Positions 1-6,964 of a stretch of DNA of 14,224 bases are shown in pieces. The stretch's first letter is position 1, and every line of letters starts with the position of its first letter. The notes beneath the pieces were generated by a model. That model was given only the letters and a program-made list of their open reading frames with translations. It ran no database searches and was not told the DNA's origin. This DNA comes from Firmicutes bacterium UBA4049 (GTDB lineage: Bacteria > Bacillota > Desulfotomaculia > Desulfotomaculales > Nap2-2B): assembly GCA_002382755.1 (NCBI GenBank), contig DFZT01000025.1, positions 1-14,224 on the forward strand, read 5' to 3'. Made by a program: the position numbers and the translations under genes.

Positions 1-2
1 CT

Positions 3-1001
3 GTCATGCAGCTTAACGCCGAGGACGGCGGCAAGCGAAAATTCATCATGGTGCAGTTACCCGAATCCTGTGCACCGGACAGCGAAGCCGCCAAAGCGGG
101 TTATGCCAATATCTGCGAAATCGGCAAGGAGCGTATCCGCCGCGCCGGGGAGAAGATAGTTGACAGTTTGCAGTTGTCAGATAACAGTAAAGAGGCGATG
201 AAACAACATGGGTGCATCAAGTTATCGAGATCTGATTGTTCGGCAAAAAGCGATGGAACTGACGGTAGTGATTTATTCTCTGGTCAGGAAATTGCCAAAA
301 GAGGAAATTTACGCTTTGTCGGATCAGATGAGACGAGCGGCAGTGTCAATTCCCTCGAACATAGCGGAGGGGCAAGAAAGAAGCACGAACAAGGAATTCA
401 TTCAATTTCTGGCAATAGCACAGGGATCAAAGGCGGAATTGGAGACTCAATTATTGATTTGCATCAGGGTGGGATACCTTGCCGATTCGGACATTTCGGA
501 AGCGATAGAATTGATACGGGAAATTGGCAAAATGCTGAGTGTCCTCATTACAAAACTGAAAACTGTCCGCTGAAAACTGTCCACTATCAACTCGATATCG
601 GTTTCCGTGTACTCAAATTAGACGACACGAATATGAAAGATGTGTACTATGCCGCAGGAGAATACACACAGGACTTGCTCTCGATGATGGAAGACAACAT
701 CAAAGACGACCGCACCGATATGGATTTGCTCTATGCCTGCCTTTTGGATTGGGGCCTGCCACTCTCAATGCCACACACGCAGGAGGAAATAGGCGGTTTT
801 ACTGTTCATACCTATAATGACGGCGATCTCATCGCCTGCTTTGATAAAAATATCAGCGAGGCAGTGATTAAAGAAATCGCCAGGCGTCAGCCGCTGCGCG
901 CCGTGTTCCGTGACAGCAGCTTTATTAGCTCACCAGAAAAAATCAACGTGGAAGAAATCTTCAAGCTGCTTGCGCCCAATACGAGCGTGAAAGTGCTTTA
1001 A
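3..1001 (+). CDS. mod: Type III restriction-modification methyltransferase subunit Mod, C-terminal part, interrupted by an in-frame insertion
   Basis: This is the C-terminal part of a type III Mod subunit, which recognises the DNA site and methylates adenine; the frame is already open at the window edge, so the true start lies upstream. The first residues (QLNAEDGGKRKFIMVQLPE) match the stretch that follows the SAM-binding FxGxGTT motif in Mod proteins. The conserved text then runs to about residue 51 (ICEIGKERIRRAGEKI, counted from the ATG at 6) and resumes at about residue 196 with LDIGFRVLKLDDTNMKDVYY. It ends in the usual Mod tail (LIACFDKN, AVFRDSSF, VKVL). Between these lie some 144 residues that do not resemble Mod and coincide with the inserted element at 155-588. 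No stop or frameshift breaks the frame. The catalytic DPPY and SAM motifs are outside the window. Whether an enlarged, active Mod is made cannot be told from sequence. The rhuM and res genes follow in the same operon. Confidence 0.88.
   Translation, partial: VMQLNAEDGGKRKFIMVQLPESCAPDSEAAKAGYANICEIGKERIRRAGEKIVDSLQLSDNSKEAMKQHGCIKLSRSDCSAKSDGTDGSDLFSGQEIAKRGNLRFVGSDETSGSVNSLEHSGGARKKHEQGIHSISGNSTGIKGGIGDSIIDLHQGGIPCRFGHFGSDRIDTGNWQNAECPHYKTENCPLKTVHYQLDIGFRVLKLDDTNMKDVYYAAGEYTQDLLSMMEDNIKDDRTDMDLLYACLLDWGLPLSMPHTQEEIGGFTVHTYNDGDLIACFDKNISEAVIKEIARRQPLRAVFRDSSFISSPEKINVEEIFKLLAPNTSVKVL
155..173 (+). repeat. Left inverted end of the IVS-like element
   Basis: Pairs with 570-588. Pairing is 6 bp (155-160 with 583-588), one mismatch (161/582), 8 bp (162-169 with 574-581), one mismatch (170/573), then 3 bp (171-173 with 570-572). 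Further weaker pairing inward is possible, including 178-180 with 562-564. Confidence 0.75.
208..573 (+). CDS. Four-helix-bundle protein of the S23/IVS family (23S rRNA intervening-sequence protein-like)
   Basis: A complete 121-residue protein of the family first known from 23S rRNA intervening sequences. Characteristic text is visible: YRDLIVRQKAMEL near the start (residues 6-18), SDQMRRAAVSIPSNIAEGQ in the middle (38-56), and EFIQFLAIAQGSKAELETQL (63-82). It predicts as four amphipathic helices with many basic residues and no membrane segment. The ATG at 208 has an AAGAGG ribosome binding site at 190-195, somewhat distant. The gene lies wholly inside mod, in the +1 frame relative to it, and its stop codon (571-573) falls in the right inverted end of the element. 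The molecular role of the family is not established. Structural relatives include the accessory protein Avd of diversity-generating retroelements, but no reverse transcriptase or template repeat is present here. Family assignment is secure; function is unknown. Confidence 0.88.
   Translation: MGASSYRDLIVRQKAMELTVVIYSLVRKLPKEEIYALSDQMRRAAVSIPSNIAEGQERSTNKEFIQFLAIAQGSKAELETQLLICIRVGYLADSDISEAIELIREIGKMLSVLITKLKTVR
556..582 (+). repeat. Tandem 13-bp repeat in the right end of the IVS-like element
   Basis: The 13-mer ctgaaaactgtcc occurs at 556-568 and again at 570-582, one base apart (period 14). The second copy forms part of the right inverted end; the first could offer an alternative, shifted pairing with the left end. 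Confidence 0.8.
570..588 (+). repeat. Right inverted end of the IVS-like element
   Basis: Complementary to 155-173 with two mismatches. It contains the TGA stop of the four-helix-bundle gene. Conserved Mod sequence (LDIGFRVLKLD) resumes at 591, just after this repeat. Confidence 0.75.
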
Positions 1002-1015
1002 GGAGTCGATGCGAT

Positions 1016-2098
1016 ATGGCAAAGAAAAAGAAAAACGAAATTACAATCCGCAGTTCCGCCGCTGAATACCTGACTTTTATCGCATCAACGGGCGATAGTC
1101 AGGATAGCTTTGAAATGCGGTATGAGGACGAAAATATCTGGCTGACACAGAAAATGTTGGCGACATTGTATGATGTGGAAACGCACACGATTAATTATCA
1201 TATCAAAAAAATTTTTGCGGACTCGGAATTGGAGGAAAGCTCAGTTATTCGAAATTTTCGAATAACTGCCGACGATGGGAAAACCTACGACACCAAGCAT
1301 TATGCCCTGCAGATGGTTATTGCCGTGGGCTTCAAGGTCAATTCCGAAAGAGCCGTGCAGTTCCGTAAATGGGTGAACCAAATCGCCAAAGACTATACGA
1401 TTAAGGGTTGGGTAATGGATGATGAACGGATAAAAAGAGGTTCCTACCTGACCGACAAATATTTTGAGGAACAGCTTGCAAGGATAAGGGAAATCCGGGC
1501 CAGCGAGCGAAAATTCTATCAAAAAGTAACCGACCTATACGCAACGGCGATTGATTATGATAAAAACGCCAAAGCGACAAAGCGCTTTTATGCAACAGTA
1601 CAGAATAGAATGCACTATGCCGTCCATGGTCACACTGCGGGGGAACTTATCATGGACCGGGCGGACAGCGAAAAAGCGCATATGGGGCTTACGACCTGGC
1701 AGGATGCCCCCGATGGAAAAATCAAAATAACAGACGTGTCTATTGCCAAGAATTATTTGTCCGAATTTGAATTGGGGCAATTAAACCGGATGGTAAACTC
1801 CTATCTGGATTTTGCGGAAAATATGACGCAACGCAAGATTCCCTTAACGATGCAGGATTGGGAAACGCGCTTGAATTCCTTTATCGAAATGTTTGAATAC
1901 GGATTACTGAAAGACGCAGGAAACGTATCTGCGGAAGTAGCGAAATTCCATGCCGAAACTGAATTTGAGAAGTACCGCATTGTTCAGGATAAACTTTTTG
2001 AGTCCGACTACGACAGATACATCCATAAGCTTGAACAGTTGCAGCAACGAAAAAAGGAGGAATCCAAACCGGATACGAAAGGCGGCGCCGGCAAATGA
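1016..2098 (+). CDS. rhuM: RhuM-family protein between mod and res
   Basis: A 360-residue protein of the RhuM ('virulence RhuM') family, named after a gene in a Salmonella pathogenicity island; its biochemical activity is not established. Family text is clear: EDENIWLTQKMLATLYDVETHTINYHIKKI (about 38-67, which reads like a helix-turn-helix DNA-binding region), DDGKTYDTKHYALQMVIAVGFKVNSERAVQFRKW (about 84-117), and a charged, probably coiled-coil C-terminus ending in a lysine-rich tail. The start is well set by TAAGGAG at 999-1005; the TAA stop of mod is part of that site. Its TGA overlaps the ATG of res (ATGA at 2095-2098), so translation of the two is probably coupled. Placement inside a type III restriction operon suggests an accessory or passenger role in defence, but that is inference. 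Confidence 0.9.
   Translation: MAKKKKNEITIRSSAAEYLTFIASTGDSQDSFEMRYEDENIWLTQKMLATLYDVETHTINYHIKKIFADSELEESSVIRNFRITADDGKTYDTKHYALQMVIAVGFKVNSERAVQFRKWVNQIAKDYTIKGWVMDDERIKRGSYLTDKYFEEQLARIREIRASERKFYQKVTDLYATAIDYDKNAKATKRFYATVQNRMHYAVHGHTAGELIMDRADSEKAHMGLTTWQDAPDGKIKITDVSIAKNYLSEFELGQLNRMVNSYLDFAENMTQRKIPLTMQDWETRLNSFIEMFEYGLLKDAGNVSAEVAKFHAETEFEKYRIVQDKLFESDYDRYIHKLEQLQQRKKEESKPDTKGGAGK
1242..1268. repeat. Perfect 27-bp palindrome inside rhuM
   Basis: Arms cagttattcgaaa (1242-1254) and tttcgaataactg (1256-1268) are exact reverse complements around a single T at 1255. The stretch lies within the codons for SSVIRNFRITA of RhuM, so it may only be a by-product of the coding sequence, or it may be a binding site or cruciform. 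Confidence 0.8.
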
Positions 2099-5000
2099 AG
2101 CTGCAGTTTAAGCACCAGAAGTTCCAGGCGGATGCGGCAAAGGCAGTGTGTGATGTGTTTGCCGGACAGCCGTACCTCACGCCCAGCTATATGATGGATA
2201 AGGGTTATGTAAAAAATGATCAGATAACAACAGACGAAGCGGAACGTTTCACCGGTTTTGGCAACTCCAAACTCGCGCCGGAATTAAACGACGGGGTTAT
2301 CCTCGGCAATATTAATAAAATCCAGCGAAGCAATCAGATTGAGCCTTCCAGGCAGTTGGAGGGGCGTTATAACCTGACGGTGGAAATGGAAACCGGCGTC
2401 GGCAAGACTTATACATATATCAAGACCATGTACGAGCTGAACAAGCGATACGGCTGGAGCAAGTTCATTATCGTTGTGCCCAGTGTCGCCATACGCGAAG
2501 GCGTGTATAAGTCTTTCCAGATTACGGAGGAGCATTTTGCGGAGGAATACGGGAAGAAAATCCGCTATTTTATCTACAATTCCGCACAGCTGACGGAGAT
2601 AGACCGCTTTGCCTCCGACAGCGCCATCAATGTGATGATCATAAATTCTCAGGCGTTTAACGCCCGCGGCAAGGATGCCCGGCGTATTTATATGAAGCTG
2701 GATGAGTTCAGAAGCCGCAAGCCTATTGATATTCTTGCCAAAACGAACCCCATTCTGGTTATCGACGAGCCTCAGTCCGTGGAAGGCGCGGCTACAAAGG
2801 AACGCCTGAAGGAATTTAACCCGCTGGTAACTCTGCGGTATTCTGCAACGCACAAGAAAGAAAGCGTTTACAATATGATTTACCGCCTGGACGCAATGGA
2901 AGCTTATAACAAGAAGCTGGTCAAAAAGATTGCCGTTAAGGGTGTTTCTGTCACGGGAAGCACGGCGACAGAAGGATATATATATCTGCAAAGCATCAAC
3001 CTCTCCAAGGGCAACCCTACTGCCACCATTGAATTTGACGTGAAAGGCGCCAGAGGGGTTCGCAAGTCAACACGCATTGCCGGCGAGGGGTTCAACCTGT
3101 TCCCCAATTCCGGCGAGCTTGCGGAATACAAAAACGGATATACAGTGTTGAGGATTGACGGAAGAGACAGTTCTATTGAGTTTATAAACGGTATTAAGCT
3201 GTTTGCCGGAGATGTTACCGGCGCGGTCAGTGAGGATCAGCTAAGACGTATCCAAATCCGCGAGACTATACTCTCTCACATCGAACGGGAGAGGCAGTTG
3301 TTCTATAAAGGCATTAAGGTATTGTCTCTTTTTTTCATTGATGAGGTTGCAAAATACAAGCAGTACGACGCTGCCGGGCAGGCTAATAATGGTCTGTATG
3401 CCGATATGTTCGAGGAAGAATACAAGCAGGCGATCAGTAACATCCAGCTTAGATTTGATGATAGTAATGAGTATTTTAAATATCTTGACGGCATAAACGC
3501 TGAGGAAACCCATGCCGGGTATTTTTCCATAGACAAAAAGAGCAATCGTATAATAGACGGCAAATTAGGCGACAGACGGGAACGCACCTCCGACGATGCG
3601 GATGCGTATGACCTGATTATGAAAAATAAAGAACGGTTGCTGGATCGACGGGAGAAGGTTAGATTTATTTTCTCTCACTCCGCTCTTCGCGAAGGCTGGG
3701 ATAATCCAAATGTGTTTCAAATATGTACTCTCAAGCAGAGCGGCAGTGATGTCCGCAAGCGTCAGGAAGTAGGGCGCGGCCTGCGTTTATCCGTAAATCA
3801 AAATGGGGAACGCATGGATATTAACCTGTTGGGCGAGGATGTCCATAATGTAAATGTTCTTACCGTTGTCGCCAACGAAAGCTATGATAGCTTTGCCAAG
3901 GGGCTTCAGACTGAGCTTGCCGAGGCGGTAGCTGGCAGGCCTCGTATAGTAACGATAGATCTCTTTAAGAACAAAGTTATTAAAGACGCCGGCGGCGCTG
4001 AACAGGTTATTGATTTCGGCCTTGCTCAAAGCATTTATGAGGGGCTCATCACCGGCGGATATGTAAAAAAAGGCGCTCTCACCGACAAATATTATGAGGA
4101 TAAGAAAAACGGCAATGTTGAAATCGCCGAAGAAGCCTCAGATTGCAAAGAGTCTGTAATAGCAATTCTCGATTCTATTTATGACAGCCGGGTCTTGCAG
4201 CCGGAGAATGCGCGTAAAAATAACATTGAGCTGAAGCTGGATAAATCCAAGCTGGGCATGCCGGAATTCCAGAAGCTGTGGGCTAACATAAACGCCAAGT
4301 CTGTGTATGTGGTGGAGTTTGACCAGGAAGAATTGATTCAGAAAGCAATATCGGCGCTGAATCGTGAACTTCGTGTTTCGAAGATATTTATCAAGGTCGA
4401 AACTGGGACGATGACCGATATCCAATCACGGGAACAATTGCAGCAGGGCGCCGCTTTTGTAAAAGAGGAAAGCGGGGTTTTTAAAGCTGAACTTTTGTCC
4501 AGCGCCACAGTGAAATATGATCTCGTCGGTAAAGTTGTCGCCGAAACAGGACTTACCAGAAAAGCTGTTGTAACTATCCTGCGCGGGATTGAAAAGACTG
4601 TCTTCGGTCAGTTTGCAAACAATCCGGAAGAATTCATTATCAAGGCGGCTCAGATAATAAACGAGCAAAAAGCAACGACCATCGTTCAGCACATCACTTA
4701 TAATAAGTTGGACGCAGTTTATGACACCATCATTTTTACCGAACCGACGTTGAAAGGACAGCTTGGCGTGAACGCTATGGCGGCGAATAAACATTTGTAT
4801 GACCATATTCTCTATGATTCCGCTAATGAGAAAACCTTTGCAGAGAGCGTCGATAACAGCAATGAGGTGGCGGTCTATGTAAAGCTGCCCAATGGCTTTT
4901 TTATCAGCACACCGGTCGGAAAATACAATCCTGACTGGGCGATAGCTTTTTACGAGGGCAAGGTAAAACATATCTACTTCGTTGCCGAGACAAAAGGCTC

Positions 5001-5142
5001 CATGTCCACCCTGCAGCTGCGCATGGTCGAGGAAGCAAAAATTCACTGCGCCCGTGAGCATTTTAAGGCGATTAGCACGGATTCTGTTGTATACGATGTA
5101 GTGGACAGCTACGCGGCGTTATTGGACAGGGTTATGAGTTAA
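2095..5142 (+). CDS. res: Type III restriction endonuclease subunit Res (DEAD-like helicase plus PD-(D/E)XK nuclease)
   Basis: A full-length 1015-residue Res subunit. With Mod it forms the ATP-dependent type III enzyme that travels on DNA and cuts some 25 bases from the recognition site. Helicase motifs appear in order: Walker A METGVGKT (98-105), the DEPQ box (224-227) with RYSATHK at 248-254, and motif VI RQEVGRGLRL (556-565). The C-terminal nuclease signature is P946-D947 followed by E965-T-K967 (YFVAETKG). All key residues are intact, so the protein is probably active if Mod is. The start is the ATG that overlaps the rhuM stop by 4 bases, which suggests translational coupling. Known type III Res proteins need Mod for cleavage, so a damaged Mod upstream would leave Res silent rather than toxic. 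A hairpin terminator follows directly. Confidence 0.95.
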   Translation: MKLQFKHQKFQADAAKAVCDVFAGQPYLTPSYMMDKGYVKNDQITTDEAERFTGFGNSKLAPELNDGVILGNINKIQRSNQIEPSRQLEGRYNLTVEMETGVGKTYTYIKTMYELNKRYGWSKFIIVVPSVAIREGVYKSFQITEEHFAEEYGKKIRYFIYNSAQLTEIDRFASDSAINVMIINSQAFNARGKDARRIYMKLDEFRSRKPIDILAKTNPILVIDEPQSVEGAATKERLKEFNPLVTLRYSATHKKESVYNMIYRLDAMEAYNKKLVKKIAVKGVSVTGSTATEGYIYLQSINLSKGNPTATIEFDVKGARGVRKSTRIAGEGFNLFPNSGELAEYKNGYTVLRIDGRDSSIEFINGIKLFAGDVTGAVSEDQLRRIQIRETILSHIERERQLFYKGIKVLSLFFIDEVAKYKQYDAAGQANNGLYADMFEEEYKQAISNIQLRFDDSNEYFKYLDGINAEETHAGYFSIDKKSNRIIDGKLGDRRERTSDDADAYDLIMKNKERLLDRREKVRFIFSHSALREGWDNPNVFQICTLKQSGSDVRKRQEVGRGLRLSVNQNGERMDINLLGEDVHNVNVLTVVANESYDSFAKGLQTELAEAVAGRPRIVTIDLFKNKVIKDAGGAEQVIDFGLAQSIYEGLITGGYVKKGALTDKYYEDKKNGNVEIAEEASDCKESVIAILDSIYDSRVLQPENARKNNIELKLDKSKLGMPEFQKLWANINAKSVYVVEFDQEELIQKAISALNRELRVSKIFIKVETGTMTDIQSREQLQQGAAFVKEESGVFKAELLSSATVKYDLVGKVVAETGLTRKAVVTILRGIEKTVFGQFANNPEEFIIKAAQIINEQKATTIVQHITYNKLDAVYDTIIFTEPTLKGQLGVNAMAANKHLYDHILYDSANEKTFAESVDNSNEVAVYVKLPNGFFISTPVGKYNPDWAIAFYEGKVKHIYFVAETKGSMSTLQLRMVEEAKIHCAREHFKAISTDSVVYDVVDSYAALLDRVMS

Positions 5143-5155
5143 TTTGGGTGTGAAG

Positions 5156-5198
5156 GCAAAAAAGAGGCGCTATCCCTTGCGGACAATGCCTCTTTTGC
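5156..5198. terminator. Probable bidirectional terminator between res and the TusA-like gene
   Basis: aaaagaggc (5160-5168) pairs with gcctctttt (5188-5196) across a 19-base loop, and GC at 5156-5157 can pair with 5197-5198 past a bulge. On the minus strand the stem is followed by a run of six T's; on the plus strand the T's lie within the stem. It sits 17 bases after the res stop, between two converging genes. The loop is long, so efficiency is uncertain. Confidence 0.55.
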
Positions 5199-5295
5199 TT
5201 AACCGTATCGGTTTGGTTTAGAGGTATATGGTTCGATTAAACCGTGCGTTTACGGACGCCCTTTGTTTTTCATGTCTAAAGGGTATTAGCAACAG

Positions 5296-5508
5296 TTATT
5301 TTGTTAAGATAAGTATAATATCTTTACCGTCTTTTTCTGTTTTTACTTTCCATCCTTTATTTTCAGCCAGGCGGCTGACATTCTCTTCTGCAGCGGCATT
5401 GCTGACCAGCACTTTTATCGTGCCGGATGGAATCGCGTTAAGCTGCCGCATGGTCATGAGAACAGGCTCCGGACAACTTAACCCCCGGGCATCAACTTCA
5501 ATTGACAT
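5296..5508 (-). CDS. TusA/SirA-like sulfur (or selenium) carrier protein
   Basis: A 70-residue TusA-family protein. The defining N-terminal CPxP motif is present (C12-P-E-P15, in DARGLSCPEPVL), and the cysteine is the expected persulfide- or selenide-carrying residue. The rest fits the family's small two-layer alpha/beta fold, ending in a hydrophobic strand (DIILIL). Its ATG lies inside the last codons of yedE and the two genes overlap by 11 bases in different frames, so they are co-transcribed and probably translationally coupled. In E. coli the analogous neighbour pair is yedE-yedF. The pairing with a selenium-type YedE favours a role in selenium metabolism, but no selD, selA or other sel gene is in the window, so a role in sulfur transfer cannot be excluded. 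Confidence 0.88.
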   Translation of the reverse strand: MSIEVDARGLSCPEPVLMTMRQLNAIPSGTIKVLVSNAAAEENVSRLAENKGWKVKTEKDGKDIILILTK

Positions 5509-6592
5509 TCGAACTTTCCCCCCGTACTGATGGTTTTTGAACCAGACTAAATTTACTGTTTAAAAGGGCAATAACCAGGACAACTAAAAGGCCGATTACA
5601 ACGGCAGCCTGGCCGTCAAAGGGGACTCCTTTCGCACTGGCGGCCAGACCAAAGTTATGCGCAAAGGCAGCTCCCATAAGAAATCCGAACACGGTAACAG
5701 CGCAATCGGTATTTCCTTCACTGGCTGCTACAAGCTGACGAAGCGGGCAGCCGCCCAAAAGAGTAATACAGATACCACAAAGCGTCATTCCCAGGAAGTT
5801 CCACAAACCGTCGGAGTGCGCTATAGGCTGGTTGGCAAAACCAAATTTAAAACCGCCAAAGATAATATTGCCGGCTAAGGCAACTGCGAGCATGGTTAAA
5901 AAACCGTATAACAAATGCTTATCCCTGAACATAATGAAATCTCTTATTCCGCCAGCCATGCATAAATGAGAACGTTGAGCCAGTATGCCAATGATCATGC
6001 CGGCGCCCAGAGATATCAGTAAAGGCGCATGTAAGGAGCCCGGACCAGTTTCGCTGAAAAACAAATATGGGGACTTGAACAGCAGAAGAAACAAACAGAG
6101 AAGAACAAGTATTGGAAAAATATAGCCGTTTATTTTATTCTGGTTACTCGCCGGACCCAGTGTAAAACCGCAGCTCAGGAACCAGGCTCCCACTGCAATG
6201 CCTGCCACCAGACCGGCAAAGCCTAATAATGCGTTCAGGTCGCCTGCGGCCAATCTTAAAACAAGACGGACGGGGCATCCCAAAAAAACAAGCATGCCAA
6301 GCATGGCTAAGACGGCAAGAAAGAACCTGGTAAATGTGCTGGAACCTCCAACAGCTTTAACCTGTTTTGTAAAAAGCGCAATTAAGAACGCTCCAAGAAC
6401 CAAACCCAGAATTTCCGGCCGCAGGTATTGGACAGGCAATGCCCTATGCAGGCCTAAAGCTCCGGAAATGTCCCTTAGGAAGCAGGCGATACAAACACCC
6501 ATATTTGGCGGATTGCCCATATGGGATAGAACAACTCCGCATAACCCCATGACCCCGCCCGCCAATATTACCCACACCTGTTTTTTAAACAT
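5498..6592 (-). CDS. yedE: YedE-family membrane transporter, selenium-metabolism type (YeeE/YedE superfamily)
   Basis: A 364-residue integral membrane protein with roughly ten hydrophobic segments. It belongs to the YeeE/YedE superfamily, whose members include a thiosulfate importer. Conserved cysteine-bearing motifs are seen: NPPNMGVCIACFLRD (27-41), LGCPVR (104-109), SHLCMAGGIRD (208-218) and GGCPLRQL (280-287). The first of these, with the LHRALPVQYLRPE that follows, resembles the subgroup annotated as 'selenium metabolism protein YedE', proposed but, as far as I know, not proven to move a selenium compound. The start is supported by AGGGGG (minus strand, 6604-6599) six bases before the ATG. 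It is the first gene of a two-gene unit with the TusA-like gene, which could receive the imported sulfur or selenium on its cysteine. The substrate is inferred from family and context only. Confidence 0.88.
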   Translation of the reverse strand: MFKKQVWVILAGGVMGLCGVVLSHMGNPPNMGVCIACFLRDISGALGLHRALPVQYLRPEILGLVLGAFLIALFTKQVKAVGGSSTFTRFFLAVLAMLGMLVFLGCPVRLVLRLAAGDLNALLGFAGLVAGIAVGAWFLSCGFTLGPASNQNKINGYIFPILVLLCLFLLLFKSPYLFFSETGPGSLHAPLLISLGAGMIIGILAQRSHLCMAGGIRDFIMFRDKHLLYGFLTMLAVALAGNIIFGGFKFGFANQPIAHSDGLWNFLGMTLCGICITLLGGCPLRQLVAASEGNTDCAVTVFGFLMGAAFAHNFGLAASAKGVPFDGQAAVVIGLLVVLVIALLNSKFSLVQKPSVRGESSNVN

Positions 6593-6964
6593 AAATAACC
6601 CCCTGTTCTAGTTTTTTTAGATAACTTGATGAATTGTAGTATTTATTCTCCTTTTATCTATTGGTACCTTTTATTGTTATAATATAATTATTATATGGCC
6701 AGACAGTGTAACTATTAGATTTTTAAATACTCTAGTTTTGTAGATATTCATCACTTGAACTCTTATAATCCCGCAAATGTAAAAGGGCTTCTGAAAAAAG
6801 CCCTCTATGGTAATTATTAGTAAGTTAATTCCGTTCCCACACTTAGATAAATTGACTTTATAAAAGACCTCATTGTTCCTTCATACATATAAAAATCCCC
6901 TTCCGAATATTATAGTAATGCTCTTTGTTCTCCAATTTTTAAAGAGACAATCGGAAGGTGCGCC
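6593..6964. other. AT-rich 372-base gap between divergent yedE and the small membrane protein gene
   Basis: No convincing coding sequence was seen on either strand. Reading toward yedE there are AT-rich -10-like stretches near 6680-6695 and a TTACAC upstream of them, but spacing is not good enough to call a promoter. A hairpin lies at 6784-6804 (separate entry). The last bases carry the ribosome binding site of the plus-strand gene. Confidence 0.6.
6784..6804 (-). terminator. Terminator-like hairpin upstream of yedE
   Basis: agggctt (6784-6790) pairs perfectly with aagccct (6798-6804) across a 7-base loop. On the minus strand the stem is followed by a short TTT run, on the plus strand by none, so any terminator activity would act on transcripts heading toward yedE. 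It lies about 190 bases before the yedE start. No minus-strand gene is seen just upstream that it would end, so it may be a leader attenuator or a relic. Confidence 0.4.

Larger units (their letters stand above)
155..588 (+). mobile_element. IVS-like intervening element inside mod, with complementary ends and a four-helix-bundle gene
   Basis: The stretch that separates two conserved blocks of Mod is bounded by inverted repeats. Positions 155-169 (gatagttgacagttt) and 574-588 (aaactgtccactatc) are complementary except for one mismatch, and pairing extends inward through 171-173 with 570-572. An RNA copy would close into a long stem with the whole insert as its loop. That is the layout of the intervening sequences found in some bacterial 23S rRNA genes, which often encode S23/four-helix-bundle proteins. 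The encoded protein here, at 208-573, belongs to that family. No flanking target-site duplication was seen. The boundaries are placed at the ends of the complementarity and could be off by a few bases. The combination of family, ends and disrupted host gene is visible; the mobility is inferred. Confidence 0.72.

Noticed and set aside
208..573. Diversity-generating retroelement accessory gene (Avd)
   Set aside because: The fold family is related, but no reverse transcriptase, template repeat or variable repeat is in the window. The S23/IVS family fits better.
155..588. Intein or group I/II intron inside mod
   Set aside because: The insert lacks intein splice-junction residues and homing endonuclease motifs, and is too short and lacks recognisable structure for a group II intron with its maturase. 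The four-helix-bundle gene and complementary ends point to an IVS-like element.
2284..2991. Long minus-strand open frames opposite res, and similar frames opposite or within other genes
   Set aside because: They lie antisense to a gene with clear family motifs, have no ribosome binding sites and no recognisable domains. They are treated as shadows of the coding strand.
5200..5295. Inverted words ggttta/taaacc after the res terminator
   Set aside because: Six-base arms with no T run and no matching gene end. Too weak to call as a second terminator.
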